From NCBI RefSeq assembly GCF_001766415.1, contig NZ_MKXO01000010.1, positions 1-52,268 of the forward strand: a stretch of 52,268 bases of DNA. The letters are read 5' to 3'. This DNA is from Exiguobacterium aurantiacum (GTDB taxonomy: Bacteria > Bacillota > Bacilli > Exiguobacteriales > Exiguobacteriaceae). Each line of letters opens with the position of its first letter. Position 1 is the stretch's first letter. The position numbers were made by a program, and so were the translations under genes. Positions 16,447 through 24,348 of this stretch are shown piece by piece. The notes under the pieces are model-generated. The model was not told where the DNA came from. It did not search any database and saw only the letters and a list, made by a program, of their open reading frames with translations.

Positions 16447-16914
16447 ATGTCATCCGTCACACTCGAACCGCTTCAAGACAAACACTGGCCCGTCCTCGAG
16501 ACGTTCACGCTGCCGCTCGATCAAGAGAAATATACGACGTTGCCAAAAGATATCGACTCGATAATCCCGGACGGTGTGCACCCCGTCGTCATTGTGAACG
16601 ACATACCCGTCGGCTTCTTTTTGTTGCACGACACCGAGCGCGTCCAATCGTACACGGACAATCCGAACGCCTTGCTCTTATCGATTTTTTCCATCAATCA
16701 TCCGGCGCAAAACAACGGGTACGCCAAGTCGGCGCTTCAGCAACTACCTGAATACGTCCACCACCATTTTTCTGACAAGCGACAAGTCGTCTTGTCCGTC
16801 AATTTAAAAAATGAGGCGGCGTTCGCACTCTATCAAACTGTCGGATTTAAGGATACGGGACGTCGTATGACCGGACCCGTCGGCGAACAACGAATCATGT
16901 CGCTGACGGTTTGA
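16447..16914 (+). CDS. GNAT N-acetyltransferase
   Basis: A 155-residue single-domain GNAT enzyme. The acetyl-CoA region FSINHPAQNNGYAKSALQQL replaces the usual Q/RxxGxG with QNNGYA, and NLKNEAAFALYQTVGF follows. Of the same general type as B. subtilis small GNATs of unknown target. Strong GAGGGAGGA before the ATG. Its last 20 bases overlap the end of the convergent rimJ-like gene and there is no terminator between them. Confidence 0.78.
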   Translation: MSSVTLEPLQDKHWPVLETFTLPLDQEKYTTLPKDIDSIIPDGVHPVVIVNDIPVGFFLLHDTERVQSYTDNPNALLLSIFSINHPAQNNGYAKSALQQLPEYVHHHFSDKRQVVLSVNLKNEAAFALYQTVGFKDTGRRMTGPVGEQRIMSLTV

Positions 16915-17482
16915 GTTCATCGGGCAGCATCGCGTAGACGGCTGTATCGGTCAGACGAGCTCCATCAGCGGACAAGTCGTCGTTCCGCAGTATGCCTTCA
17001 AGTTGAAACCCTAGACGTTCTGGTATCATCCGGCTGCCCCGGTTCGTCGACTCACAACGGATCTCGATCCGTTTGAATCCGAAATGTGTAAACCCGAACC
17101 GCGTGACTGCCTCGACCGCTTCGCCCATGTATCCGTGTCCGGTATGCATTGAATGCAGCCAGTACCCGATTTCTGCCTTCGGAACGTCCCAGTCGATGCC
17201 TTGCAGACTGACCGTGCCGACGAACGTTCCCGTGTCTCGTAAAAAGGTGAGATAGCGAAAACTCTCCCCTGTTACATAGAGTTCGTGGGCACGTCGTAAA
17301 TTGATCTCGGTCTCTTCTAACGTCGGGACCGTCTGCGCGAACGGCAACCACTGCCGGAACTCCTCATGCGAATCCCGAATCGCCGCATTCACGACATGCT
17401 CGTCTCCACTCAGCCGTGGTGCCCGCAATCGTAAGCGCGCCGACTCGATCTCGAGCGGTGTTACTGGATGTACAACTTCCAT
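16895..17482 (-). CDS. GNAT acetyltransferase, RimJ/RimL type
   Basis: A 195-residue enzyme of the RimJ/RimL/MddA-like group that acetylates protein N-termini or small amines. Diagnostic parts are IESARLRLRAPRLSGDE, EIGYWLHSMHTGHGYMGEAVEAVTRFGF and RIEIRCESTNRGSRMIPERLGF. GAGGGGGA before the ATG. Convergent overlap of 20 bases with the neighbouring GNAT gene. Confidence 0.83.
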   Translation of the reverse strand: MEVVHPVTPLEIESARLRLRAPRLSGDEHVVNAAIRDSHEEFRQWLPFAQTVPTLEETEINLRRAHELYVTGESFRYLTFLRDTGTFVGTVSLQGIDWDVPKAEIGYWLHSMHTGHGYMGEAVEAVTRFGFTHFGFKRIEIRCESTNRGSRMIPERLGFQLEGILRNDDLSADGARLTDTAVYAMLPDELKPSAT

Positions 17483-17500
17483 CTCGTCACTTCCCCCTCT

Positions 17501-17587
17501 TCACTTGCGAAAACACCAAACTAGAACTCCTCCTAAACCTAGCACGAGCAATCCGTTCAACAGTCGCCAGATGATATCAATCATCAT
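17501..17587 (-). CDS. Very small single-span membrane protein (28 aa)
   Basis: A 28-residue frame, MMIDIIWRLLNGLL then VLGLGGVLVWCFRK, with a single hydrophobic helix and a basic end. Its ATG overlaps the last codons of the Nudix gene (ATGATGATTGA), a spacing that suggests coupled translation. It has the same layout as the 35-residue ORF at 1612-1719. No family recognised; existence as a protein is inferred only from layout. Confidence 0.4.
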   Translation of the reverse strand: MMIDIIWRLLNGLLVLGLGGVLVWCFRK

Positions 17588-18179
17588 GGCCTTCTGCTTT
17601 CTCCCAAAATGTCCGAACCCCTTCAACAACTTGGTTCCAGTATGTGTCTGGATGTGGAACGAGCGTCTCTTTCGTCACGCGTAACGTCTTTCCGGTTACG
17701 ACCGAAGTTGCCTCAATCTGTTCGCGCGAACCGTCGAGCAAGGCGACGAACGCCTCGAAGTCAACTTTGCCGACGTCTGCTACTTCGTCAACGTCTAACG
17801 TGAACGCCTCCCCAGCGTACGGATAGACATATGTATGGGCGAACTCCCGGTCTAGAAACGCTCCCGTCTCAATCACGTCCTCAAAGACGCCGAGCGGGTG
17901 GAGTTGCTCAAGTGACAGTTCAATCCCGAGCTCTTCTTGTATCTCACGGACTCCGTCGCGAACGGTTTCTCCGGCAGCCAGATGCCCTGCTGCCGTGATG
18001 TCGAACAGTCCTGGAAAATCTTGTTTCGTCTCGCTGCGGAGCTGTAAGTAAAGATGCGTCGGGTCAATCATCCAGCAGTGAAACGTCTCATGCCAATCGC
18101 CGTCACGATGGACGTCGGCCCGGGACTTCAACCCGACTCTTTTACGTGTCCGGTCGACCACGGTAATGAATTCAATCAT
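17577..18179 (-). CDS. Nudix hydrolase
   Basis: A 200-residue enzyme that probably cleaves a nucleoside-diphosphate-linked substrate. The Nudix box is GHLAAGETVRDGVREIQEEL followed by GI; between the first Glu and the RE pair there are six residues instead of the canonical seven, a variant I believe also exists in the YfcD-like branch. The N-terminal part (VVDRTRKRVGLKSRADVHRDGDWHETFHCWM) also fits this branch. Its ATG overlaps the stop of the LD-carboxypeptidase remnant (ATGA), and a 28-residue ORF overlaps its end. Confidence 0.82.
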   Translation of the reverse strand: MIEFITVVDRTRKRVGLKSRADVHRDGDWHETFHCWMIDPTHLYLQLRSETKQDFPGLFDITAAGHLAAGETVRDGVREIQEELGIELSLEQLHPLGVFEDVIETGAFLDREFAHTYVYPYAGEAFTLDVDEVADVGKVDFEAFVALLDGSREQIEATSVVTGKTLRVTKETLVPHPDTYWNQVVEGVRTFWEKAEGHDD

Positions 18180-18292
18180 ATCGTCACTCCATTCTCTAAA
18201 AAGGTGATCGTCCCGGCGGTCGCATCGAGCTCGACGTCGATGCCGATCGTATCGCCCGGCCGTAACGCGGTCGGTTTAATCAGTGTCGACAT
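18176..18292 (-). pseudogene. LD-carboxypeptidase (S66) gene with internal deletion
   Basis: A 38-codon frame begins STLIKPTALRPGDTIGI, the normal N-terminus of S66 LD-carboxypeptidase/MccF proteins, and passes directly into DVELDATAGTITFLENGV, which matches their C-terminal end. The roughly 270-290 residues between, with the catalytic Ser, Glu and His, are absent, so it cannot be an active peptidase. The frame is kept, GGAGGG precedes the ATG, and the stop overlaps the Nudix start. It is therefore probably still translated as a coupling leader. The family link is from remembered motif similarity. Confidence 0.65.
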
Positions 18293-18358
18293 ATGTATCC
18301 CTCCATTTTGTTCCATACGTTTACTGTACGGGTTTCGAAGGGGCAACGACAACCTAAA

Positions 18359-18664
18359 CTAAAACAGATCAGGGTCTTCCGACAATGTCCGGACTTTCCT
18401 GACTTTTCGGTGACGACCGGTCCAGCCAAGTGTCGTGAAGAAAAAACCGCCCCCGACCATACAGAACAGCGCGACCAATCCGGCCACGATGCCATCAAAT
18501 CCGTAGCGCTCGCCGCTCGCGACGAGCAGTAGCGGCGAAAAGAGGAAGGAAACCACTAGCATGATCAGCCCACCCCACACCCTCCGTCTGGGAAACCCAA
18601 TCGTCCACCACCCGAAAGCAATCAATCCTAAAATGATTAACCCAACCATCCCGATTAGAACCAT
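18359..18664 (-). CDS. Three-span membrane protein of unknown function
   Basis: A 101-residue hydrophobic protein with about three membrane spans and a basic C-terminal tail (GRHRKVRKVRTLSEDPDLF). The frame is open further upstream, but ATG 18664 has GGAGG eight bases before it and begins the first span. No family recognised. Confidence 0.6.
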   Translation of the reverse strand: MVLIGMVGLIILGLIAFGWWTIGFPRRRVWGGLIMLVVSFLFSPLLLVASGERYGFDGIVAGLVALFCMVGGGFFFTTLGWTGRHRKVRKVRTLSEDPDLF

Positions 18665-18811
18665 CGTCAGCGCCTCCACTCCGCAAATTGTTTTACTATA
18701 TTCCGCATCTGTCATTCAAATCCCTGTAAAAATCAGCCTATATAAATTCCTGATTCCGGGTAAATAACTAATGGAAACCATCGCACCGGGGTACCGCAGA
18801 GGAGGATCACC

Positions 18812-19126
18812 ATGAGAGCTAGACTCATCTTTGCCTTCGCGTTCATCGGTCTTTTTTTGTTAGCAGTCTATTGGGTGAGCACGTGGAACGATCACACGCT
18901 CGACGGACGCATCGAACGGATTGAAATCCCTCAACTGATGATTGGTCCAGCCGAGACGGATATGGATGAAATCAAATTGCATACGATTTTAGTTAATGAC
19001 CAGACGGAAGTGACGGGTCTTGCTAGCGACGTGCAAGAGCTTCGCGCCGGTCAACATGTGACTATCGAGCTTGACCCAGATGCGACGCTCAACATCGCGC
19101 TATCGATTCATGTAACGTCCGATTAA
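18812..19126 (+). CDS. Membrane-anchored extracytoplasmic protein, unknown
   Basis: A 104-residue protein with one N-terminal span (about residues 4-22) and an outward soluble domain, probably a small beta-barrel (DGRIERIEIPQ...HTILVNDQTEVTG...LRAGQHVTIELD). It resembles the OB-like DUF3221/YobA type of exported domains, but this is uncertain. GGAGGATCACC before the ATG. A weak hairpin plus T6 (19120-19145) may terminate it. Confidence 0.6.
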   Translation: MRARLIFAFAFIGLFLLAVYWVSTWNDHTLDGRIERIEIPQLMIGPAETDMDEIKLHTILVNDQTEVTGLASDVQELRAGQHVTIELDPDATLNIALSIHVTSD

Positions 19127-19214
19127 ACGAAGAATCGTCTTTTTTCAAGAAAACGGGCTTAATTTTTATAGAACAGTGGAATATGACAACAGGTAGCTGA
19201 AAGGAGATAAATAC

Positions 19215-20000
19215 ATGATTTCAAATACATTGTTGTCGGGTAAAGTCGCGTTTATCACAGGAGCGGCGTCAGGAATCGGACGCGCCGCTGTCATCCGGTT
19301 CGTCCAAGCAGGGGCAAAAGTCGCCATCGTCGACTTGAACCAAGAGGACTCCGAGAAGCTCGCGAGCTTAATCGGCGAGGACCGCGCCATCGGTATTAGC
19401 GCCGACGTCTCAAACGAAGACGAGATGAAGCGGGCTTATGAACAGACGGTCGAACGGTTCGGACATGTCGATATCGTGTTTGCGAACGCGGGACGGAACG
19501 GGACGATCACACCAATCGAGCACTTGTCGCTCGAAGATTGGAACGGGGTCGTCGAGACGAACTTGACGGGCACGTTCTTAACCGTGAAACATGCGATTCC
19601 CCACTTGAAAGAGAAAGGCGGCAGCATCATCATCACGTCGTCGATCAACGGGAACCGTTTCTTTAAAAACTTTGGCTTCAGCGGCTATGCGACGACGAAA
19701 GCCGGCCAGACCGGTTTTGCGAAAATGGCTGCGGCCGAGCTCGCCCAGTTCGGTATTCGGGTCAACACGATTTGTCCGGGTGCAATCGATACGAACATCG
19801 ATGATTCGACGAACCGGGACGACGCGTTACTTGAAGAAATCGTCATCCCGATTGAATATCCAGAAGGCAACCAACCGCTCGCCGGAAAATCAGGTACGGC
19901 GAAGCAAGTGGCCGACGTCGTCTTGTTCTTTGCGAGCAATATGTCGAGCCATGTCACCGGATCAGAAGTGTACGTCGACGGTGCCGAATCACTACTCTAA
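19215..20000 (+). CDS. Short-chain dehydrogenase/reductase (SDR)
   Basis: A 261-residue classical SDR oxidoreductase. The cofactor motif ITGAASGIGR is at residues 14-23, VDLNQ after strand 2 has Asp for NAD(H) preference, FANAGRNG is the NAG motif, and the catalytic residues are Ser in TSSINGN and the YATTK pair. GSEVYVDG is the usual end. Substrate unknown. AAAGGAGA before the ATG. It stands alone with a strong terminator. Confidence 0.88.
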   Translation: MISNTLLSGKVAFITGAASGIGRAAVIRFVQAGAKVAIVDLNQEDSEKLASLIGEDRAIGISADVSNEDEMKRAYEQTVERFGHVDIVFANAGRNGTITPIEHLSLEDWNGVVETNLTGTFLTVKHAIPHLKEKGGSIIITSSINGNRFFKNFGFSGYATTKAGQTGFAKMAAAELAQFGIRVNTICPGAIDTNIDDSTNRDDALLEEIVIPIEYPEGNQPLAGKSGTAKQVADVVLFFASNMSSHVTGSEVYVDGAESLL

Positions 20001-20004
20001 CGAC

Positions 20005-20036
20005 AACAGGTCGCCCCGCGGGGCGACCTGTTTATT
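20005..20036. terminator. Bidirectional terminator
   Basis: A near-perfect palindrome, AACAGGTCGCCCC with its complement, between the convergent SDR and GNAT genes. Confidence 0.85.
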
Positions 20037-20829
20037 TGAGGATCGGACTTTTCATAACTGCTTTTTGGTAAAACGGTGTAAAACCAAGGCGTTCCATGTT
20101 GCGTCCCGAGGCGGTATCGACTTTCGTCGTCACCGTCACGTACTCGCAACCTATCGCTTTTGCCGCGGCGACTCGCTCTAAAATGAGTTGGGTCTGATAC
20201 CCTTTTCCCCGATAATCGGGAATCGTGCTCGTCAAAAACAGTTCCCCCATCCCATCCTGAACGGCGAGAATACCACCGGCGACCGCTGTCTCGTCTTCAC
20301 GGACGAGAAACGCCTGGTTTTCCGGTAACGCATAAAACCCTTTCGCCGTATCAATCGTCTCTTGCAGGACGGTCCCCGTCTCGGCGAATCCTGTCGCGAT
20401 CGCCCGAGCCCATTCGTTCACGTTATCGGCGTGCACACGTTCGACACGTGTCGCTTCACTCTCTGGCAACTCAAACGCGTTCACATCGAGCAACCAGACG
20501 TCGAGAAAGTGATCGAGCGTATAGTTTCGTTCCTGCAGCAGGCGAATGAGCGACATGTCCGCGAGTGGACACACCTCAATATGTAGGCGGGACACGTTCT
20601 TACCACGGACCCACTTCTCCATTTGGTGCAGATCGTAAAAGCTCGTCGGACGGTTCAAGCCGAACCCGACCGCAAAACTCGTATTCCCCATCCGGAACAC
20701 ATGACCTTTATTTTCAACGATTAACTCCGAGCCTTCATAGGGAGGGGTCTGTTTTCGATGCCTGATGTAGGCAGACGTCCCTTCCGCTTTGATGCGTTCG
20801 ATGCGCCTGGCTAGTTCTAAGCGTTTCAT
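20032..20829 (-). CDS. GNAT N-acetyltransferase, two-part
   Basis: A 265-residue protein. The C-terminal half is a GNAT domain with LFLTSTIPDYRGKGYQTQLIL as acetyl-CoA loop and ASGRNMERLGFTPFYQKAV as end. The N-terminal half is a second domain with SFYDLHQMEKWVRG and HIEVCPLADMSLIRLLQERNY, as in larger GNATs that use both halves. Substrate unknown. GGGAGGGA before the ATG. Confidence 0.8.
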   Translation of the reverse strand: MKRLELARRIERIKAEGTSAYIRHRKQTPPYEGSELIVENKGHVFRMGNTSFAVGFGLNRPTSFYDLHQMEKWVRGKNVSRLHIEVCPLADMSLIRLLQERNYTLDHFLDVWLLDVNAFELPESEATRVERVHADNVNEWARAIATGFAETGTVLQETIDTAKGFYALPENQAFLVREDETAVAGGILAVQDGMGELFLTSTIPDYRGKGYQTQLILERVAAAKAIGCEYVTVTTKVDTASGRNMERLGFTPFYQKAVMKSPILK

Positions 20830-20910
20830 CTCATTCCCTCCCTCTAATCTTCCCTGAGTTTACCACACTTCAATTACGAACATGTTGTGATTCCGTTACA
20901 AGGCACCGCT

Positions 20911-21978
20911 TTACAGGCGGACTTCATCAATCACGAACGAGGACGACCCTTCGATTTCTTCGATAAAATGCGAGCCGAACAACATCGCTGGTGTGAAGCT
21001 TCCAGGAATGACCCGGCTTGAACCGACGAGACGTTTCACGACCTCGAGCGCGCCATAGACGGTGAAGGCGTACGTGCTCGCCGTCTGAATGCGAACGATA
21101 TATTTGTGTCCGTCTGCATTCGTTGCTTCGCCCCAAACATACGTCGACGACCCGTCCCGCTCCGCCTCATCCGGTCCGCTAATATGTTCATCGACATAGC
21201 GTAAGAGACGTCCTTGGACAGCGTCACTACCAAGAATCGGACTAAAGAACGACATGAGACGAGACGCATATCCGGCCACTGGGGGAACTGGGATCCATGT
21301 CGTGATGTTCGGGATTCCCGTCGTATAATACGCGGTCGAGACGTCACCCCACGGAATCGCGAGCGCTGTTTTCTTGCCGCGCCCAAAGTCGATTTGTCGA
21401 CGCTTGGCCCCAAGCGGGAACGGCGACAGTTTTCCGTCTTTCCGCTCGGCACTGCTCGAGCCGAGCCCACGGATTGCTGTTTTCATCGTTCCGCGCGAAA
21501 TACCGGCAGCGGCCGAGAAGCCGAGGGCGAGATTCGTCGCGTCCGGCATGAGTTCCTTCAACTTGCGGGCCACACAGTCGGTCGGGATGACGTCAAAGCC
21601 GACACCCGAGCACAGCAACACGCCTGCTTCTTGCGCGAGCTTGGCCCGTTTCTTCGAATGGATATATTCGAACACTTCAATTTCCCCGGTAATATCGAGG
21701 TAATGAGTCTGTGACGCAAGGCACGCCTCGACCATCGGCTGACTCGTATCGGCGAACGGTCCAGCACAGTGCAAGACGAGGTCGATGTCAGCGAGTTCCT
21801 GCTTCGCTTTGTCGAGCGACAGACTAAAGACACGCGTCTCGCATCCGAGCTCATCGCCAAGACGCTCAATCGCGTCCGCGCGCCGCCCTGCGAGCACCGG
21901 TGTCATCCCTTCTTTTACTGCTTGCCGGGCAATCAGTTCACCCGTATAGCCGTTCGCGCCATAGATCATCCATTTCAT
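20911..21978 (-). CDS. Saccharopine dehydrogenase-like NAD(P)-binding protein
   Basis: A 355-residue protein with a Rossmann start MIYGANGYTGELIARQAV and LAGRRADAIERLGDEL, then VLHCAGPFADTSQPMVEACL and YLDITGEIEVFEYIH, the pattern of the trans-acting enoyl-reductase/saccharopine-dehydrogenase-like family. Real saccharopine dehydrogenase activity is unlikely; these proteins are usually oxidoreductases of unknown substrate. The frame is open to 22071, but ATG 21978 has AAGGAGG and begins the Rossmann fold. Confidence 0.82.
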   Translation of the reverse strand: MKWMIYGANGYTGELIARQAVKEGMTPVLAGRRADAIERLGDELGCETRVFSLSLDKAKQELADIDLVLHCAGPFADTSQPMVEACLASQTHYLDITGEIEVFEYIHSKKRAKLAQEAGVLLCSGVGFDVIPTDCVARKLKELMPDATNLALGFSAAAGISRGTMKTAIRGLGSSSAERKDGKLSPFPLGAKRRQIDFGRGKKTALAIPWGDVSTAYYTTGIPNITTWIPVPPVAGYASRLMSFFSPILGSDAVQGRLLRYVDEHISGPDEAERDGSSTYVWGEATNADGHKYIVRIQTASTYAFTVYGALEVVKRLVGSSRVIPGSFTPAMLFGSHFIEEIEGSSSFVIDEVRL

Positions 21979-22069
21979 CGTTGTTTCCTCCTTCAGGCTA
22001 TATGTATGCTTCTTTTGTTCCCTTCTTTTACTGACGATACACGATGCAATATCGAATGAACAGTAACAC

Positions 22070-22105
22070 AAAAAAACTGATCGTCCCTAAAAGGACAACC
22101 AGTTG
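22070..22105 (-). terminator. Terminator of the quinone-response operon
   Basis: Imperfect AACTG...GTCC / GGGAC...CAGTT stem followed by a T7 run on the minus strand, just after the FMN reductase gene. Confidence 0.65.
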
Positions 22106-22110
22106 CTTGA

Positions 22111-22674
22111 TTAGTTGTTCGTTGCTTCCGCCGCTTTCGTACGGACCGTCTGCATCGCTTCTGTCCACGGGACGAGCTGGTCGAGCATATCATTCACCGA
22201 TTGGACTTGTACGTCTTTCGGTGCGAAGTGCGTGCCGTTCTCGAAATCTGTGAAGAGCGAGAGCGCTGGGTGGACCCGGACGTGGGCAATCAAGAGTTCG
22301 CTCAAGACACCGCGCACATGCTCAGTTGCCCGAGCACCGCCGACCGAACCGTACGAGACGATCCCTGCCGCCTTGTTATGCCATTCGTTGCGTAAGTAGT
22401 CGAGGGCGTTTTTGAGCGCGCCTGTCATCGAGTGGTTGTACTCTTGTACGATGAAGACGAAACCGTCCATCTCTGCAATTTTCTCCGACCATGCCGCAGC
22501 ACCTGTCGCGTCACCGCCAGCCTCACCGAGAAGCGGTAAGCTGTAGTCCGCGATATCGATGATTTCATAGTTGGCGTCACCGCGCTTGTCGGCAAGTTTT
22601 TTTACCCATTCTCCGACTTGCGGGCTAACGCGTCCTTCACGAGTCGATCCGAGTACGATTCCAATTTTCAACAT
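22111..22674 (-). CDS. NADPH-dependent FMN reductase / quinone reductase
   Basis: A 187-residue flavodoxin-like reductase: MLKIGIVLGSTREGRVSPQVGEW holds the FMN-phosphate loop (GSTREGR), and FIVQEYNHSMTGALKNALDYL is the conserved second FMN block. It would reduce quinones or azo compounds by two electrons, which fits an operon with a ring-cleaving dioxygenase. ATG 22674 has AGGAGG seven bases before it. A longer in-frame start at 22740 overlaps the dioxygenase stop (ATGA) and would add 22 residues (SFFNRLFGKQEEPTNSQ...); both may be used. Confidence 0.85.
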   Translation of the reverse strand: MLKIGIVLGSTREGRVSPQVGEWVKKLADKRGDANYEIIDIADYSLPLLGEAGGDATGAAAWSEKIAEMDGFVFIVQEYNHSMTGALKNALDYLRNEWHNKAAGIVSYGSVGGARATEHVRGVLSELLIAHVRVHPALSLFTDFENGTHFAPKDVQVQSVNDMLDQLVPWTEAMQTVRTKAAEATNN

Positions 22675-22736
22675 AGTAGTTCCTCCTTGTGAGTTGGTTG
22701 GTTCTTCTTGTTTACCGAACAAACGATTGAAAAAAC

Positions 22737-23732
22737 TCATGATGGCATACCCTCATATTCTTTCTCGAACGTTTTGGTACTTCTGACCGTATCAATCGGC
22801 CGGACCATCGCTTCGATCTGCTCACGCTTCGACTCTAAGAACGGTGGGAGCGACAATTTCTCACCGACCGTCTCATACGGTTCGTCACCCATGAATCCTG
22901 GTCCGTCGGTCGCCCATTCGAACAAGATTTGCGGTGCGACGCGTGCGTATGATGATTCAAAGAAGAAGCGGTCGACGTAACCTGACGTCGGTAACCCGAA
23001 CTGTTGCAGCCGCGCTGTCCATTCATCGAGGACGCTGCGGTCGTCGACGCGGAACGCGACGTGGTGAACCGTTCCAAACCCTTGGCGTGCTTGCTGAGAT
23101 GTCTCGTCATGGATGACGACGACTTGCGCTCCGTTTCCACCCTCACCTCCTTCAAAGAGATGGTTGTCACCTTCTTGCCCGATCTCTTCGAACAACATGA
23201 CTTCCTCCATCACTTGCTTGAAGTACGTGAAGTCAGAAATACGGATAAAGATTGGCCCGAGTCCAGTAATGGCATACTCGAGCGGAATCGGACCGTTTGG
23301 CCACGGCTCACCAGAAGCGACACCTTGATTGAACTCGTCCGAGATGAGCTGATACGCTTGGTCGTCGAAGTCGACGAACGACAGCGTCTTCTTGCCGAAC
23401 TGCTCGGTGATGCCTTCATGTTTTACCTTTAACCGATCAAAACGGCGGACCCAGTAGTCGAGTGCCTGATCCGTCGGGACACGGAACGACGTCTTTGAAA
23501 TCTCATTCGTCCCGTGCACGCCTTTTGGGATGCCTGGGAAGTCGAAAAACGTCATGTCCGTCCCGGCGCTACCTTTATCGTCCGCAAAGAACAAGTGATA
23601 CGTCTGAATGTCGTCTTGGTTGACCGTCTTCTTGACGAGACGCATCCCTAAGACGTTCGTAAAGAAGTCATAGTTCTTTTCGGCGCTGCTCGTGATCGCC
23701 GTCACGTGGTGAATCCCTTTTACATGGTTCAT
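22737..23732 (-). CDS. Ring-cleaving dioxygenase, MhqO/MhqA-like
   Basis: A 331-residue extradiol dioxygenase of the VOC superfamily with two related halves: VKGIHHVTAITSSAEKNYDFF...LGMRLVKKTVNQDD, then GTVHHVAFRVDD. The His at HHV, the second HHVAF and the Glu in ILFEWATDGPGF are the Fe(II) ligands of the family. In B. subtilis the MhqO/MhqE proteins belong to the MhqR regulon and help detoxify hydroquinones and catechols. It follows the MarR gene by 36 bases, and an operator-like dyad lies in that gap. Confidence 0.87.
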   Translation of the reverse strand: MNHVKGIHHVTAITSSAEKNYDFFTNVLGMRLVKKTVNQDDIQTYHLFFADDKGSAGTDMTFFDFPGIPKGVHGTNEISKTSFRVPTDQALDYWVRRFDRLKVKHEGITEQFGKKTLSFVDFDDQAYQLISDEFNQGVASGEPWPNGPIPLEYAITGLGPIFIRISDFTYFKQVMEEVMLFEEIGQEGDNHLFEGGEGGNGAQVVVIHDETSQQARQGFGTVHHVAFRVDDRSVLDEWTARLQQFGLPTSGYVDRFFFESSYARVAPQILFEWATDGPGFMGDEPYETVGEKLSLPPFLESKREQIEAMVRPIDTVRSTKTFEKEYEGMPS

Positions 23733-23750
23733 CTAAATCGCTCCTTCAAA

Positions 23751-23766
23751 ATCTTGATTTCGAGAT
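23751..23766. promoter_or_regulatory. MhqR-like operator, site 2 (between regulator and dioxygenase)
   Basis: ATCTTGATTTCGAGAT, half-sites ATCTTGAT/TTCGAGAT, matches the MhqR inverted repeat ATCTCGAATTCGAGAT known from B. subtilis in 13 of 16 bases. It lies between the marR stop and the dioxygenase start. Confidence 0.6.
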
Positions 23767-23768
23767 AA

Positions 23769-24203
23769 TTAGTTAAAAAATTTTGACGCCTCGGCACGTT
23801 TGCCGACCGTCTTCAATTGAGTGATTGTGTTATCTAAATCGAGTCCGTCGAACAACTCGTGCATCCGTTTCGCGTGTATCGGAAAAATTTGATCCATCAA
23901 GTCGGTTCCCGCTTCAGTCAATGCGGCATACGTCACGCGGCGGTCGCTCGGACAAGATTTCCGGACCAAGTAGCCTTTTGCCTCGAGCCGATCGACGAGA
24001 TACGTCATGCTGCCGCTCGAGAGCAAGACTTTTTTACCGATGATTTGAATCGGTTGGTCGCCTTTATGATAGAGCAGTTCGAGTACCGAGAATTCGGTCG
24101 CGTTCAGTCCATATGCGGCGACTTCTTGTTTGACCATGTCCTGGATCGACTGCGAGGCTCGAAATAAGACGGTAATCGCTTTTAAGGCATCTGATTGTTT
24201 CAT
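23769..24203 (-). CDS. MarR-family repressor, MhqR-like
   Basis: A 144-residue winged-helix repressor. ALKAITVLFRASQSIQDMVKQEV is the dimer helix; NATEFSVLELLYHKGDQPIQIIGKKV is the start of the DNA-binding domain; SSGSMTYLVDRLEAKGYLVRK the recognition helix; and CPSDRRVTYAALTEAG the wing. The combination of neighbours and operator suggests it answers to quinones like MhqR. One Cys (in KSCPSDRR) is at the wing. The frame is open far upstream, but ATG 24203 has AAAGGAGGGG. Confidence 0.85.
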   Translation of the reverse strand: MKQSDALKAITVLFRASQSIQDMVKQEVAAYGLNATEFSVLELLYHKGDQPIQIIGKKVLLSSGSMTYLVDRLEAKGYLVRKSCPSDRRVTYAALTEAGTDLMDQIFPIHAKRMHELFDGLDLDNTITQLKTVGKRAEASKFFN

Positions 24204-24248
24204 CTTTTCCCCTCCTTTGTTGAGAGAAAACAATACTTTAAATTTAAT

Positions 24249-24266
24249 TATCTTTAATTCGAGATA
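24249..24266. promoter_or_regulatory. MhqR-like operator, site 1 (upstream of marR)
   Basis: TATCTTTAATTCGAGATA, an 18-bp imperfect palindrome close to the MhqR consensus, in an AT-rich segment about 45 bases before the marR start, where the operon promoter must lie. Confidence 0.65.
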
Positions 24267-24307
24267 AATATAACACGGCAATTTGGATCGGTCAATCAAT
24301 TCGTCTC

Positions 24308-24343
24308 CAAAAAAGACAAGGCCGCTTCCACAGGCCTTGTCTT
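24308..24343 (-). terminator. Rho-independent terminator
   Basis: AAGACAAGGCC/GGCCTTGTCTT stem with T-run on the minus strand just after the CAT-TPR gene. Confidence 0.85.
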
Positions 24344-24348
24344 CCGGA

